Below are positions 1-11,429 of a stretch of DNA of 64,000 bases, piece by piece (within the stretch, counting starts at the first letter, position 1; every line of letters starts with the position of its first letter). The stretch lies in the NCBI GenBank assembly GCA_963930645.1, contig OZ005654.1, positions 264,171,700-264,235,699 on the forward strand, read 5' to 3'. The translations under genes and the position numbers were made by a program. The notes under the pieces were generated by a model, which was not told where the DNA came from, searched no databases, and saw only the letters and a program-made list of their open reading frames with translations. This DNA comes from Salticus scenicus. Lineage: Eukaryota; Arthropoda; Arachnida; Araneae; Salticidae.

Positions 1-764
1 CTTTAAGACCGGATATTGCTTTCGAAGTATTAAAAGCAGGTCCTGAGAGCTTTGAAGAAGCACTAAACATAGCAAAAAAAATTGAAATCGCTTACAAAAA
101 TTCAAAATGTGAGGTTAATGCTATAACCACTGAAAATAATTCAAATATCTACGAAGCACTGGTAAAATTTTCCAATGAACAATCTAAACAAATTCAGGAA
201 CTCAAAGACGAAATAAATGCATTGAAAATAAACAACGATAAACCTAACTACACTAATACAAAGCAAACAACATGTTACATTTGCAAAAAAGATAATCATA
301 TAGCTCAAAATTGTTTTTTCAATAAAAATAATTACAATCCAAAATTTATAGCTCCACAAATTCCCCACTTTGCTAGACAAAATTATGGATACAGACAGAA
401 AAATACAAAGAACTATTGGCAGGCAGGAAACTTTCATCCAATATGGCAAACGGGAAATTACAATCCCATGTTTAACCCTTGCCATCAAAATTATCAGAAC
501 TTTACGCCACAAACAGATTTCACCATCATGAGTCAACAACCAACTCCCATGACACAATGGGAAAATAATGTATGCACACCGAGAAATTTCCCAACACAAA
601 TACATTTCCAAAAGGCGAATCAGCAACCCAGCACAAGTGTTATACAATGGGAAAATGGAGCATACCATAAAAATTCCAATAATTCGCAAAGAAATGTTAT
701 ACCGGAGAATAAAAATAGATACAAACACAAACAATTTCGGTACAATAACAAAAATTTAAACTAA
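1..764 (+). CDS. gag: Gag polyprotein, 3' part (gypsy-1)
   Basis: The frame is open from the left edge (first full codon at 3) to a TAA at 762-764, so the start lies outside the window. The first 70 residues read like the C-terminal part of a retrotransposon capsid (a Leu-Arg-Pro-Asp segment followed by an alanine/isoleucine helix). A nucleocapsid zinc knuckle of the form C-X2-C-X4-H-X4-C is encoded at 273-314. The tail is rich in Asn, Gln, Tyr and Pro, with repeated phrases around Met-Gln-Trp-Glu-Asn. Gag assembles the virus-like particle and binds the element's RNA. The last codons before the stop form a slippery heptamer, so part of the product should be extended into pol. Confidence 0.85.
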   Translation, partial: LRPDIAFEVLKAGPESFEEALNIAKKIEIAYKNSKCEVNAITTENNSNIYEALVKFSNEQSKQIQELKDEINALKINNDKPNYTNTKQTTCYICKKDNHIAQNCFFNKNNYNPKFIAPQIPHFARQNYGYRQKNTKNYWQAGNFHPIWQTGNYNPMFNPCHQNYQNFTPQTDFTIMSQQPTPMTQWENNVCTPRNFPTQIHFQKANQQPSTSVIQWENGAYHKNSNNSQRNVIPENKNRYKHKQFRYNNKNLN

Positions 765-3700
765 AACAGGGACTTGCATCCAACAATATATCACAAAGAG
801 CGCGACAATGTAAGTCCCTCGTAAATCGCGCAAATCAGTATAATGTTAAATTCAGAGAAAAATGTAAAATAGAAAAATCCCACAAAACTACAGAACAGAA
901 GCAAAAAAATCAAGCTCCAAGAATGAGTAAGCAAAACACTGAATTTGTGAAAAGTTGTCAAACGCAAAAAAATGATAATCTACCCATTTGGTCATTTGCA
1001 TTACAAAACATAAAAATAAAAGCCTTAGCGGACACTGGAGCGACAATATCCCTCTTATCACCAGACATATTTGAAAAAATTAAAAACACAAACATAAAAA
1101 TAAAGTATCTCAGCAGAAACGTCAACATAAATACATTAAATAATCAATCAATTCCGTTTAAACAGTGTGTACAATTCAAATTTATGTTTGACAAACATTA
1201 TTTAACGGGCATTTTTTATGTCACAAAATACAATTTTCAAAGAAATTACAATATGATTTTGGGATATGATTTTTTAAAACTCAATAAAATCACATTAGAT
1301 TTTCAAAATTGTCAGATGAAAATAAAAAACACAGTAATACAGTTAAACAATTTGGAGGATAAAGATTCCACTGTTAGTAAAGAAATTAACAATTTTCAAC
1401 TGGCAAAAGAAAAAAATCAAAATTCAACAATCTCAAAAATAAGACATTTCAAAATAAAAACAAATTATCACAATAAAAATATCAAACATGATCCTGCAAT
1501 CCCAGTAAAATTAGTAAGGAAAACAACTTTAAAACCTAAAGAGACAAAATTTGTTGAAATTCAATTTTCGAATGAATTTCACAATAATAAAGATTTACTT
1601 TTTGACCCCAAAAAAAATAGAACAGGAATATATTTTCAAAGATCTATCCACACTCAAATAAATAATTCAAACAAGTTATTTATTTTAGCCCATAACAATA
1701 AAGATAAAACAATAACGCTAAATAAAAAAATGACAGCAGGTTATCTCACTACTAACTTCATAATAAAAAAAAATCACAGAAAATACGAAACTGAAACTAT
1801 ATATGAAATAAATAATTTAAACATAACAGAAGTAAAAGAATTACGTAAACAAGAGCTAACAAAGGATGATTTTAATGTATCACATTTAAATAAAAACACT
1901 CAAGACAGATTATTACAGTTACTTTTATCGCACGCAACGGCATTTAGTAAATCATATAAAACATTAGGGGAAACTTCCGCGATAACACCAAACTTTAAGT
2001 TATTACACTCTTTTCCTATTCAAACAAAACCGTACAAGATACCTCATAATTTCAAAGAAAGCGCAGAAAAAGAGATACAGAACCTATTAGAAGCAGGTAT
2101 AATCGAACACACGAATTCGGAATACGCTTTTTCGGTAATCTTCGTTAAAAAAAAGACTACGAATAAAACAGATAACCCCAAAAATATGAAAATACGTATG
2201 ACAATCGATTTTCGTCTACTTAATAATATTTTAGAATCTGACCCTTACCCTCTCCCATCTATAAAATCTATTCTACAACAAGTCTCAGGGCATAAAATAT
2301 TCACAATTTTAGATCTGCACTCAGCCTTTTTTCAGATCAAAGTAACACCAGAAGACAAAAAAAAATTATCTTTTATTACGGAGTCAGGTCAATACGCAAT
2401 GAATCGCTTACCATTTGGAACAAAAATATCAAGCAACGTCTTTGCTAGATTAATGGATATAGTATTAAAAAAATTAAAAACTGAGAATATAAGATATTTT
2501 ATAGACGACATAATTATAGCAGCAAACTCAGAAGAAGAAATGTTCCAAAAATTAGACAAACTCCTGACACAATTGGAAAAATTTAATCTAACAATAGAAC
2601 CTACCAAAATTAAATTATTTCTTCCAGAAATAGAATTTCTAGGCTATAAAATTAATGAACAAGGCTATGCACCTTCAGACAGAAACATTACAAAAATAAA
2701 TAATTTTGCTAAACCCACATCAAAAAAAGGTGTAAGAGCATTCGTTGGATTATGTAATTATTTCAAATCTACTATACACAACTATTCAGAAATTATAGCA
2801 CCCCTAACAGATTTAACTAAACAAAACACAAAATTTCAATGGAATACACAAGCAGAACAAGCTTTTAATAAAATACAAGAAATAATATTATCACAACCAA
2901 CAATTTATCCCCCAGACTTTAATCGGGATTTTTATTTAATCACCGATTGTTTCAAAATAGCCACGTCAGCCATTTTAGCTCAAAAACATAACGAAAAACT
3001 CATACCAATTGAATTTGCGGGTAGAAAGCTTAAACCAACTGAGCAAAGATATCCAAGTATAAAATTAGAATTACTAGCACTACACGAAGGAATTTTATGT
3101 TTCAAAAATTACCTACTTGGAAAAAAATTTTACGTCTTGACTGATGCAAAAGCGCTGACATACCACATGTCATTAGAAAAGCAAAGCGACATAGTAGCAA
3201 GATGGTTACTTGACTTACAAGAATTTGATTTTGAAATAAGTCACATAACAGGACAGGAGAATAATCCTGCAGACTATGTATCAAGAAATATCAACAATCT
3301 CGAAACAACAAATAAATTAATAACAGATTTATTTTCGGTCAACCCAAAACTAACTGAGCAAAATATTAAAGAAGAACAACTCAAAGATTTAAAATTGAAC
3401 AAAATAATACAGGATTTAAAAACACATAAGAAAAATAAAAAATTAAATAAGTATCAATTAAATGATAATGAGGTCTTAATACTGAAACAAACGCCCAAAA
3501 CACAAAATAACATATTATTCATAGCACCGCAACAACTGAAAGAAACCATCATGAAAAGTGCACACGAAAATCACTTTGCATTCAAGAAAACATATGAGAT
3601 CATAAAAAAAAGATTTTTCTGGATACGAATGTATCAAGATATAAAAAAATTCTGTGCACAGTGCACAAACTGCATATTGTATAAAAGTCATCAGACTTCT

Positions 3701-4552
3701 AAAGTCCCAATACAAATAATGAAAAAGGATTATGCAGTTGGAGAAAAGCTATTTATTGATATAGTAGGACCGCTACCCAATTCTTTAAAACAAAACAAAT
3801 TCATCTTAACAATAATAGAAACGTATTCACGTTATCTAGACGCATTTCCATTGAGAAACACGGACTCTAAAACAATCATAAATGCTCTAAATGCATATTT
3901 TAGTCGATTTGGACTTTGCTCAGAAATAGGACTAGATAATGCGCCTTATTTTAAGTCTAAAGAATTCAAAGAATATACGTCCAAATTAAACATAAAATTA
4001 AGTCATGGGAGTATTTATCACCCAAGGAGTCAGGGGCTCTTAGAGCGCACGCACAGAGATTTGAAGGCCTGTATATCAGCCATGTCGAATTCGGTGTATG
4101 AATGGGACGTTCGTTTGGAGTATTTCAAACTCCACCATAATACAACAATCAATCGGTCCACAGGTTACACGCCAGCATTTCTCTTCTTCGCAAGGGATAT
4201 AAAAATTCCCTTCTTAAACTTTTCACAAAATGTAATTCACAACAATAAAAATTATGTTCAAAAGAGATTCAAGCACATGACAGAAGTGTTTAAAAACGTT
4301 AAAAAAAATCAACAAAAAGTTGAAAAAGAATACAATAAAAACAAAAAAATAAAACCCAAAGAGTTTGACTTGGGACAAGAAGTATTTTTAAAACAATTGA
4401 TTCGCCCCAACATATTCGCGCCTAAGTACTCAGGTCCATATATTATACAAAAAAAGTTGCGCAACTCCAATTACATAATTCAAAATGAAAAACTAACTAA
4501 CTCACGCCCTATAAAAATACATATTTCAAAATTATATGTACCAAAGGGCTAA
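749..4552 (+). CDS. pol: Pol polyprotein: protease, RT, RNase H, integrase (gypsy-1)
   Basis: The frame is open from 749 to a TAA at 4550-4552. The first ATG is at 923, but frameshift entry from gag at 755-761 is the likelier route. Numbering from that ATG: aspartic protease Asp-Thr-Gly-Ala at 37-40; RT catalytic box Phe-Ile-Asp-Asp at 526-529 (Phe where Tyr is usual); an RNase H segment with Thr-Asp and Thr-Asp-Ala motifs; an integrase HHCC zinc-binding domain starting near residue 881 (the second-Cys region reads Cys-Ala-Gln-Cys); and an integrase catalytic triad D946, D1005, E1041 with the canonical 35-residue D-to-E spacing. It copies the element's RNA into DNA and integrates it. No internal stops are present, so it may be active. 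Confidence 0.93.
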   Translation, partial: QKFKLKQGLASNNISQRARQCKSLVNRANQYNVKFREKCKIEKSHKTTEQKQKNQAPRMSKQNTEFVKSCQTQKNDNLPIWSFALQNIKIKALADTGATISLLSPDIFEKIKNTNIKIKYLSRNVNINTLNNQSIPFKQCVQFKFMFDKHYLTGIFYVTKYNFQRNYNMILGYDFLKLNKITLDFQNCQMKIKNTVIQLNNLEDKDSTVSKEINNFQLAKEKNQNSTISKIRHFKIKTNYHNKNIKHDPAIPVKLVRKTTLKPKETKFVEIQFSNEFHNNKDLLFDPKKNRTGIYFQRSIHTQINNSNKLFILAHNNKDKTITLNKKMTAGYLTTNFIIKKNHRKYETETIYEINNLNITEVKELRKQELTKDDFNVSHLNKNTQDRLLQLLLSHATAFSKSYKTLGETSAITPNFKLLHSFPIQTKPYKIPHNFKESAEKEIQNLLEAGIIEHTNSEYAFSVIFVKKKTTNKTDNPKNMKIRMTIDFRLLNNILESDPYPLPSIKSILQQVSGHKIFTILDLHSAFFQIKVTPEDKKKLSFITESGQYAMNRLPFGTKISSNVFARLMDIVLKKLKTENIRYFIDDIIIAANSEEEMFQKLDKLLTQLEKFNLTIEPTKIKLFLPEIEFLGYKINEQGYAPSDRNITKINNFAKPTSKKGVRAFVGLCNYFKSTIHNYSEIIAPLTDLTKQNTKFQWNTQAEQAFNKIQEIILSQPTIYPPDFNRDFYLITDCFKIATSAILAQKHNEKLIPIEFAGRKLKPTEQRYPSIKLELLALHEGILCFKNYLLGKKFYVLTDAKALTYHMSLEKQSDIVARWLLDLQEFDFEISHITGQENNPADYVSRNINNLETTNKLITDLFSVNPKLTEQNIKEEQLKDLKLNKIIQDLKTHKKNKKLNKYQLNDNEVLILKQTPKTQNNILFIAPQQLKETIMKSAHENHFAFKKTYEIIKKRFFWIRMYQDIKKFCAQCTNCILYKSHQTSKVPIQIMKKDYAVGEKLFIDIVGPLPNSLKQNKFILTIIETYSRYLDAFPLRNTDSKTIINALNAYFSRFGLCSEIGLDNAPYFKSKEFKEYTSKLNIKLSHGSIYHPRSQGLLERTHRDLKACISAMSNSVYEWDVRLEYFKLHHNTTINRSTGYTPAFLFFARDIKIPFLNFSQNVIHNNKNYVQKRFKHMTEVFKNVKKNQQKVEKEYNKNKKIKPKEFDLGQEVFLKQLIRPNIFAPKYSGPYIIQKKLRNSNYIIQNEKLTNSRPIKIHISKLYVPKG
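755..831 (+). promoter_or_regulatory. Predicted -1 ribosomal frameshift signal with H-type pseudoknot
   Basis: In the gag frame the last codons are AAT TTA AAC TAA, which places the slippery heptamer T-TTA-AAC at 755-761 immediately before the stop. After a 7-nt spacer (762-768), 769-777 pairs with 810-818 in nine consecutive pairs including one G-U. Six loop bases, GCGCGA at 800-805, pair perfectly with TCGCGC at 826-831 downstream, giving stem 2 of an H-type pseudoknot. The -1 frame is exactly the pol frame and is open from 749. Heptamer, spacer and pseudoknot match the known architecture of -1 frameshift sites. Confidence 0.8.
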
Positions 4553-4609
4553 AATATTTTTGATTAAACCACTAACTCAAAATAGACATACATATAGACT
4601 TCTAACACA

Positions 4610-4641
<32 letters not shown>

Positions 4642-5400
4642 GAGAGAGAAAGAGAGATTTTAGAAAGAGAAATATTATTTCACAGATTAAAGGGCTGGTA
4701 CAATGTTTATATATATGTGTGAACAAAGGTTTCAGTATATAACAGTACAACCACGTTAAATCACAATACAATATATATGTATATATGTATGTATGTATAT
4801 ATATCTTACACACATAACAAAAAAAAAATGAAGACTCTAATTAAAACAAAAAAATAATTTCGGTAAAAATTCGTGCGAAGAAAATGTAAACGAAAATAAA
4901 AGTTATCTTACCACCAGTGGACAGCTCATCTAGCACTCTCTTTTCGGCTTTTTCACCATTTCGGGTGCTTCTTTACCAAAATATTTTTGTTTCGGTTTAT
5001 TCACAGCTGAAAAATAAAAGACGCTGTTAGCAAGAGACAAAACAACTACATAATACCACAAAATAATAAATGAGAGTCTAAAACAAAAGCGCCCTTACAA
5101 AACGATTAAATCGCATAGTTAAAATTAAAGCGCAAGAAAATTAAATGCCCACTAAAAAAAGGTTTGTTTACATTATCAATAATAATAATAATAACCTATT
5201 TGCCACCCTCCTTTTGAGAAAGGGGTCGAGAAAGAATCATTCCCAACCCCCTTTTTCTCCTCTCCATGTATCAAGAGTAGAAGGAAAAGAAAAAACCAGT
5301 TTCACTATTTTTCCCTTCCCATTTATCAATCCACCCTCTAACTAGAAATCGCGTTGCAATTTACTAAGCGGAGATGAAAATAATAGACAATTAGGAAGAA
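4553..5400. other. 3' non-coding tail of gypsy-1, probable LTR
   Basis: No coding frame continues after pol. An (AC)n, poly-A and (GA)n run at about 4604-4655 may include the polypurine tract; the LTR probably begins soon after it, but with the 5' copy outside the window neither end can be placed. AATAAA-type sequences occur near 5011 and 5400. Confidence 0.4.
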
Positions 5401-5555
5401 ATAAATATTTTTCAAAATACAATTATCGGATATGCTTTTACTTAATCGGATATCCTTTTATACTTTTAAACATCTAGGCAAATATATAACTCAATTATCA
5501 CAGATAATGCTTTTAGTGGTTGTCTTCAGATCTACAATATAAAAAAATATAGATA

Positions 5556-5591
<36 letters not shown>

Positions 5592-6958
5592 CAACTAAAT
5601 GGTTAATATATTAATATTAATTATCACAATCATAGATTCAAAAAGCAGCGACACTTACATTTTAAAGTATCCACGTAACATCTTAATTGTCCAAGGATGG
5701 AGCGCGGGCGTTCTATCTTGCTGTTTCAGCTCTAGAAGGGCCCATAATATTCTAGGCTGATACGGGCACATGGGACAAGCAATTCTTTGCTATCAAAAAT
5801 TAAAATACAATTAAGCAAAAAAAAAAAAAAAAAATGGAATAGATAATTTCAATTAAAATCTGACAACCATACAAAAGTATGCCAAATAAGACATAAATAA
5901 ATAGATACTTCATAATAATAATAATAATAATAACAATAATAAAGAACGATAACCTTTTACCTCAGACAAAACTCTCTTACCTAGAAAAAAATCTTAATTA
6001 ACAGCAAAAAATAAATAAAATAATAAACACATCAAGGACATCTATTACTAAAATACATAATAATTGCCTAGAAAAAGGGAAACTAGTTTATCAAGTCATA
6101 GAAATAATATACACAATTCGTAGTAGAACATATAAAACAGTTGAGTAAAAGGCAGAACACTTAATTATTGATCAAACCCTTACCTGTAAAAATAATAACA
6201 GTCTAAAAAAAAATAATAATATAATGAAGAAAAAAAAAAAAAAAAAAAAAAAAAAATGAAGAAGAAAGTACAATATTAGCAGATAACACTATTCATAACA
6301 GAACCGATTTTTGATTTTTCTAAAGGAAATAATAGAATACATAACACAGTTATAATACAACAGCTATATATATTTAGGCCGCAAACAAATTACTTACAGG
6401 ACGCTGCTAATTCACAATACGAAAAATAATAAAAGACGACAGTCATACCTGTTCCTTTCCGAAATGTGTGCATCATTTTCAGACGAGAGCGCGGATTACA
6501 CAATCAAAATCTTACCTGCACGTAAGAGAATCGAATCCTCAGGTCGTTTTCAGGATTAAAGTATAAAAAAAAAAAAAAAAAAAATCTTACCCTACAGGTA
6601 GAATGTACCTTTGAAGAATATCCAAACAGAGAAAAGAAACACAGAAACAAAATGTTTGTTTTTAAAATTTACAAGCAAACACTAACTTCTGCACTCCAAA
6701 AAATCCAAGCTTGTACTGACGACAATGTATACTGCTTCCTACACGTGACTAAACATTGAATAGAAGGGACAATCCGTGGGAAGGAATCTCACACAAGCAG
6801 ATTACAGAAATACTGTCGCCTTCTAAACAGGTCTTTTACACAGAAAGCTAATAAGTACTTATAAGTAGAAAGAGAAGGGGAGAAAAACAGCAAATTTCTC
6901 TTGAACGACTGAATTGTAAGAATAATAATAAAAATAAAAAAATTGCCGGCTGATATGC

Positions 6959-6997
<39 letters not shown>

Positions 6998-8030
6998 AAT
7001 ACTAGGAATATGCTACATTACATAATAACATATATTTATCATTGTATTTCGTATATTATATATATGTATATATGTGTATAAAAAAAAAAAAAAAAGAAAA
7101 ATGATATAGATGTAAATACTTAACTTAATCAAGCTTTGCATAACACTAATCAAGATGATTTGTATATATTCCTTTTCTATGTATATTACAAACATTTTGC
7201 ATTTTATATTTTGCTTACAGTAAAACAAATATTGTTCAAATTTTGAATTCAGATGTGTCTAGCATCATGTAATTTGATATATATAATGATGAAATATGTG
7301 TATTCTATATATATATATATAAATCGCACCTTTGTAAAAAGCAAAAATTTTGTTCTTAGACAAAATGAATTTTTCTTCTTCTTTTTCTCCACTATATATG
7401 TTTTATATATATAAATAAATATATGTTTCAAGAATAGTCAAACTTGCAAAGGGATCTTAAGTTCATAATCACACATCTACGCACTCTACAACAGTAATAA
7501 TAAGATATCAGTCTTAAGCACAAGCCAGCACTACCTATTTGACTCTTAAAATGCTGGTAAAATAAACTCAATTAACGGTAAAATGCTCTTATTATAGTCC
7601 ATGATACTAAAACAAAATGTGGAACTATATACACCGCAACCTCACTGACAGCAAGTAAAATGAGGTGAGAGTGCAAGACATTCACAAAACTGATGATTAC
7701 ACAAGGACTTTCAACATCAGTACTCCTTTGTAAAGCGTGGACATTCATCTTTTTCCATACAGGGGGGAGAAAGCGGCATGTTGTGATGAATTACACAAAA
7801 ATTAATCACATTGAAAATAACTGTATAATAAAACAAACAGAAATGGAAAATAAATAAATAACCAAAAATAAAAAGCAAGGATTCTATGAAAAGGAATAAT
7901 GGGGCAGAACGACCAATGAGAAATAAGTGCATAATAAAGTGAGGGGGAACCAACTGCCAATGAAAAAGGTGTCTTTGAACACTCCCAGTAACAAAGAATT
8001 AGCATATGCTAATACAAAAAAATGAAGAAG
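5400..8030. other. Unassigned AT-rich DNA with simple repeats
   Basis: Apart from the candidate exon at 5659-5789, I see no gene. The stretch holds poly-A runs near 5550-5587, 5818-5834, 6232-6256, 6567-6584 and 6963-6993, an (AAT)n run near 5912-5940, and several consensus splice donors on the minus strand between 4.9 and 6.6 kb. Confidence 0.5.
5659..5789 (-). other. Candidate minus-strand exon, unidentified
   Basis: Read on the minus strand, an acceptor ending in gatag precedes 5789 and a gtaagt donor follows 5659. The 131 nt between them are open in one frame and encode about 43 residues, including Cys-Pro-Met-Cys and a Leu-His-Pro-Trp-Thr-Ile-Lys segment. A second donor/acceptor-bounded segment lies at 4912-5006, but joining the two gives a stop after three codons. 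I recognise no protein family. It may be the last coding exon of an unidentified gene or a chance frame. Confidence 0.22.
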
Positions 8031-8220
8031 GGGCCAAGATGAGAAGGACTGGGGCTTTTTGCTTCCCTGCTCTCCCTGGAGCCTGACACCGAACCTGAAG
8101 AAGCAGATCTCTTCGATGAAACCTAGCTGCGTCTTCTCCGAGATCTATCTTCGGCCGACTATCAGCGCTGGCAGAACAATTGGAATGGAGATATTCTCCA
8201 TACTTCTCTCCCCCCTTTGC
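8031..8220. other. Short GC-richer segment, function unknown
   Basis: Base composition rises clearly against the surroundings. On the plus strand a frame ends near 8128 in an acidic tail (Pro-Asp-Thr-Glu-Pro-Glu-Glu). On the minus strand a frame of about 50 codons is open through the segment. Neither resembles a family I know. It could be the edge of a repeat, a promoter region or a terminal exon. Confidence 0.25.
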
Positions 8221-9954
8221 AAGTAATATAATTTTCTTATTTCTTCTAGAGCATGACTACAAAAATCAAATAATAATATAGACTTTTAAGATGTCAAGAA
8301 GACATACGTAGGGACTATGTCGTAAAAAAAAATGGTATCACATCGCTATGAATATTGTTATCAAAAGCTATTCTAATATTATATTTATGTTATGTAAAAA
8401 AAATATCCATGCTCAAAAATTGAATATTTAAACTAGTAAAATTGTCTATCATGCTACAGCAAAGTATCAAATCTAAATAAATATTTTTTTACTGTTTAAA
8501 GTATCTGTTTTATTTTGCTCTTCTAGTGATTTATTTTATGTAATAATGATTTTAGATATTTATGAGAGCAAGATTAAATTACTATATATTTTGGGAGAAA
8601 ATAGATCTGTTTTAAAGGTAGATTAATAGAAGTATTTGCAATAGTGTCAAAACAATAGTAATAACTTTAATACTTGATAAACAGTACTGCTATAAAACTG
8701 TGTTAGGATTTGGTTTGTTATTGAAAGTTCAGAAAGGGTGTTAAAAAATATCACGAATCTGGGCTTTTAGTCATTTTATCACTGGCCATTTAGCATAATT
8801 ATGCTAATTTTAACAACGCAATGATATCTGGTGGGGCTGAATTTCTGCTTCACTTTGTTTTAAGTTAAAATAGCTAAATTCATCCCAACACCATTCCTCC
8901 ACCGTGTTATCGCAAATGCACACTACTAACCTCATTAATCCTAATACAATAACCACTACAAAAATCACCCTCTATAATTCCCATCAATTCACATTAAAAC
9001 AGGAAGCCTTCGAAATACTAACAACTGAGAGCATGGTACAATTCTGGAAGATTGGCAACAGCTAATGCACAAGAAGAAACAATGATGACGTCAGAAAAGA
9101 AGAGAATAAATGGAAGTCCAGCGACGATGGTCAAGGCAGCTATTTTGACATCTGAAGATGACTGCGATATTTAGTGAGTCGAAATATATCATGATAATGC
9201 TGCACTTAAAAGGATTTTATATAAGATATTTTAAAATCTTTTAAATGGTTACTTTTATTCTTTTGTAGTAATGTTTCATTTTGAGCTCTCTTTTTAAATG
9301 GGTAGTTTCAATAACTGGACACACCATACACACACACACACACACAAAAAAAAAAAAAAGTAAAAGAAAAATCAGTTTGAGCTTATTGCAAACTTCCAAA
9401 TTATTTCAGATTCGATGGGTGTAATTAATGTTACTTATACTTGATGAAATAATTAATTTAAATGTATGTTATGAAATTATTTTTTGGTTTTTATTTGTGA
9501 TAGTCTGTTAAGTTGTCATATTTCTTTTTATCATTCTGATATAAAAATTCCTTTTTTTTTAGTGGTATATTTATAAATATTTGGTAGTAAACTGTTAATT
9601 TATATCCTCATTCATGTTTCTTGCAAGTTTACATTTTTCTTAATTTAACTTGATTTTTTTTTTTTTTCTCAAGCATTTTTTAGGGGAGCAAGAGCAATTG
9701 ATAAGAATGTATATGATTACTTGGATATAGAAATCATAACTAATAGAAAAACTTGTTGTAGAGTTTTACTTTCATGAATTGATATAGGAGATTCACATAT
9801 TTCTTGAATTGATTTAGGAGATTCACATATCAGCTAATCATTCCATAATTCTCTCCTTTAGAAAAAAGCGAAGGATCACAAAGCTATTCCAGAATTAATA
9901 GATTTATTTAATTTGCATATACTTGATGAAAGGATTAATTTGGGCATATTACAT
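8221..9954. other. No gene seen
   Basis: AT-rich sequence without a convincing frame. It contains a short (CA)n-poly-A run at about 9330-9359 and a direct duplication of about 31 bp (containing ggagattcacat) at about 9774-9832. Confidence 0.5.
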
Positions 9955-10075
9955 GAAGTATTTATTGAAATTTTATTTTTCCGACTGAGTGAAAATAATG
10001 CCTAGACCGGGAGTCGAACCCCGGATCTTTGACTTACAAGGTCAAGGCTCTACCAATTGAGCTATCCAGGGTGAC
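9955..10075 (-). repeat. tRNA-derived SINE, copy 1
   Basis: On the minus strand 10071-10000 folds into a tRNA-like cloverleaf. Its D arm contains the A-box TAGCTCAATTGG. The anticodon stem TTGAC/GTCAA closes a 7-nt loop with TGT in the anticodon place (threonine-like), and the T arm contains the B-box GGTTCGACTCC. The match continues past the tRNA end into a tail (about 9999-9955) that is repeated in inverted orientation at 12320-12395. A tail shared between dispersed copies shows that this is a SINE head rather than a working tRNA gene; the T stem is also slightly irregular. Confidence 0.7.
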
Positions 10076-10079
10076 ACCC

Positions 10080-11167
10080 CGGTCAGCATTACTCACTCAG
10101 ACAACCTTTAGGCAGAAACATCTCTGGTTTATCATGTAGATAGCTCAACAGAAATAAGCCACAGGAAATGGAAAACACCATTAGATAATGGGAGAAAGAA
10201 ATACAATTTTTATTAAAATCACACTGTTACATGGGACTTGGTCTAACTGGGGATAGTTTAAGAAATTGAAAGATAATAAAATTTCGGAATTTAGGTTTTG
10301 GAAAATACAAGTTAATGAAACTGAGAGAATGATCTCTGAAAAGTTACTAAATATCAAAAATACTATATTTAGAGCTAAAATACATAATGAATTTGAATCC
10401 CCTCGTAACAAATTTTAAACAAAATTAGATTTACAGAGAGCCATGATCGTTATCAACTTTTAACTATAGTGGAAGTACAATTAAAATAAAGCTCGAGTGA
10501 TTCAACCTGAAATTAAAATACATCTTGAATGAAAAACAAAAAAGGAATCATGCACAAATAAAAACATGAGAGAGTGACTTACCAAACCATCTTTTATTGA
10601 TAGAAACAGGTAAATTAATCCAATAGCTAATCTAGTTGTGGTACCACACTAAGATTATATATTCACACACTACACTAATAAAACACAAAAACACAGATCA
10701 TATTCTTGACTAGCATATGATTACTAAAATAGGTGCTGCACATTGAAAAGCGTAAGCGATAGAGCTATTTAATTTAATACTTATGAAAATGAGTCAACAT
10801 CAGTTTATCGGATGTTAGTAGGATATCCTTAGGATCAGTAGTGATTAAGTTCCGTATGAGAAATTGGATATTCTTTTGCAGGGAAGACTGGTTTACAGAC
10901 GCATTAATTCATCTCGATATTTAATAGACAATTTTATAATTATTGTGCCTGAGAATTGGATCTTTCATAAGGACCAGTTTTGGACTAAAATTTCAATCAA
11001 TCTCTATGGAACCTTGATGCACAGGATACTGGTTGGACACTAGAGCTTCATCGGAAGTCCTTACAGACTTATCAATGCTGTAGCAAGATTATCAATCATT
11101 ATGCAAGGATGTGGCATTCGGTACGGAAGGCATTCATATCACTTAGCACCGTAAGCACAGGAGAAAG
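10080..11167. other. No gene seen
   Basis: AT-rich sequence without a convincing open frame, RNA gene or recognisable repeat. Confidence 0.45.
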
Positions 11168-11400
11168 TCAGCTTAAAAAACATTATTCATGGTTGATATA
11201 TTTAAGAAGATTGCTGCTTCTAGCACCGACGTAATAATTGGAGTAATTCAGCTTAAGGAAACATTATACACAGTTGATATATTTAAGAAGATTGCTGCTT
11301 CTAGCACCGACGTAATAATTGGAGTAATTCAGCTTAAGGAGACATTATACACAGTTGATATATTTAAGAAGATTGCTGCCCCTATTCCTTGCATTGATAG
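11168..11400 (+). repeat. 81-bp minisatellite, nearly three units
   Basis: Units starting at 11192, 11273 and 11354 (the last partial) are almost identical, and a diverged piece of the same unit precedes them from about 11168. The period of 81 is a multiple of three and one frame runs through the array (11189-11422), so a 27-residue unit beginning Val-Asp-Ile-Phe-Lys-Lys repeats. No family is recognised and there is no sign of splicing, so a protein is not claimed. Confidence 0.75.
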
Positions 11401-11429
11401 TTATTTAGAAAACGAGAAGTAATTTTCTT

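Larger units (their letters stand above)
1..4700 (+). mobile_element. Ty3/gypsy LTR retrotransposon (gypsy-1), 5' part outside window
   Basis: This is the 3' portion of a Ty3/gypsy element: end of gag, a frameshift region, and a full pol in the order protease, reverse transcriptase, RNase H, integrase. The order integrase-last is diagnostic of gypsy rather than copia. The 5' LTR and most of gag lie before the window, so the 3' LTR border cannot be fixed by comparison and the end given is approximate. No env-like frame follows pol. Both frames are open throughout, suggesting a young copy. Confidence 0.9.
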
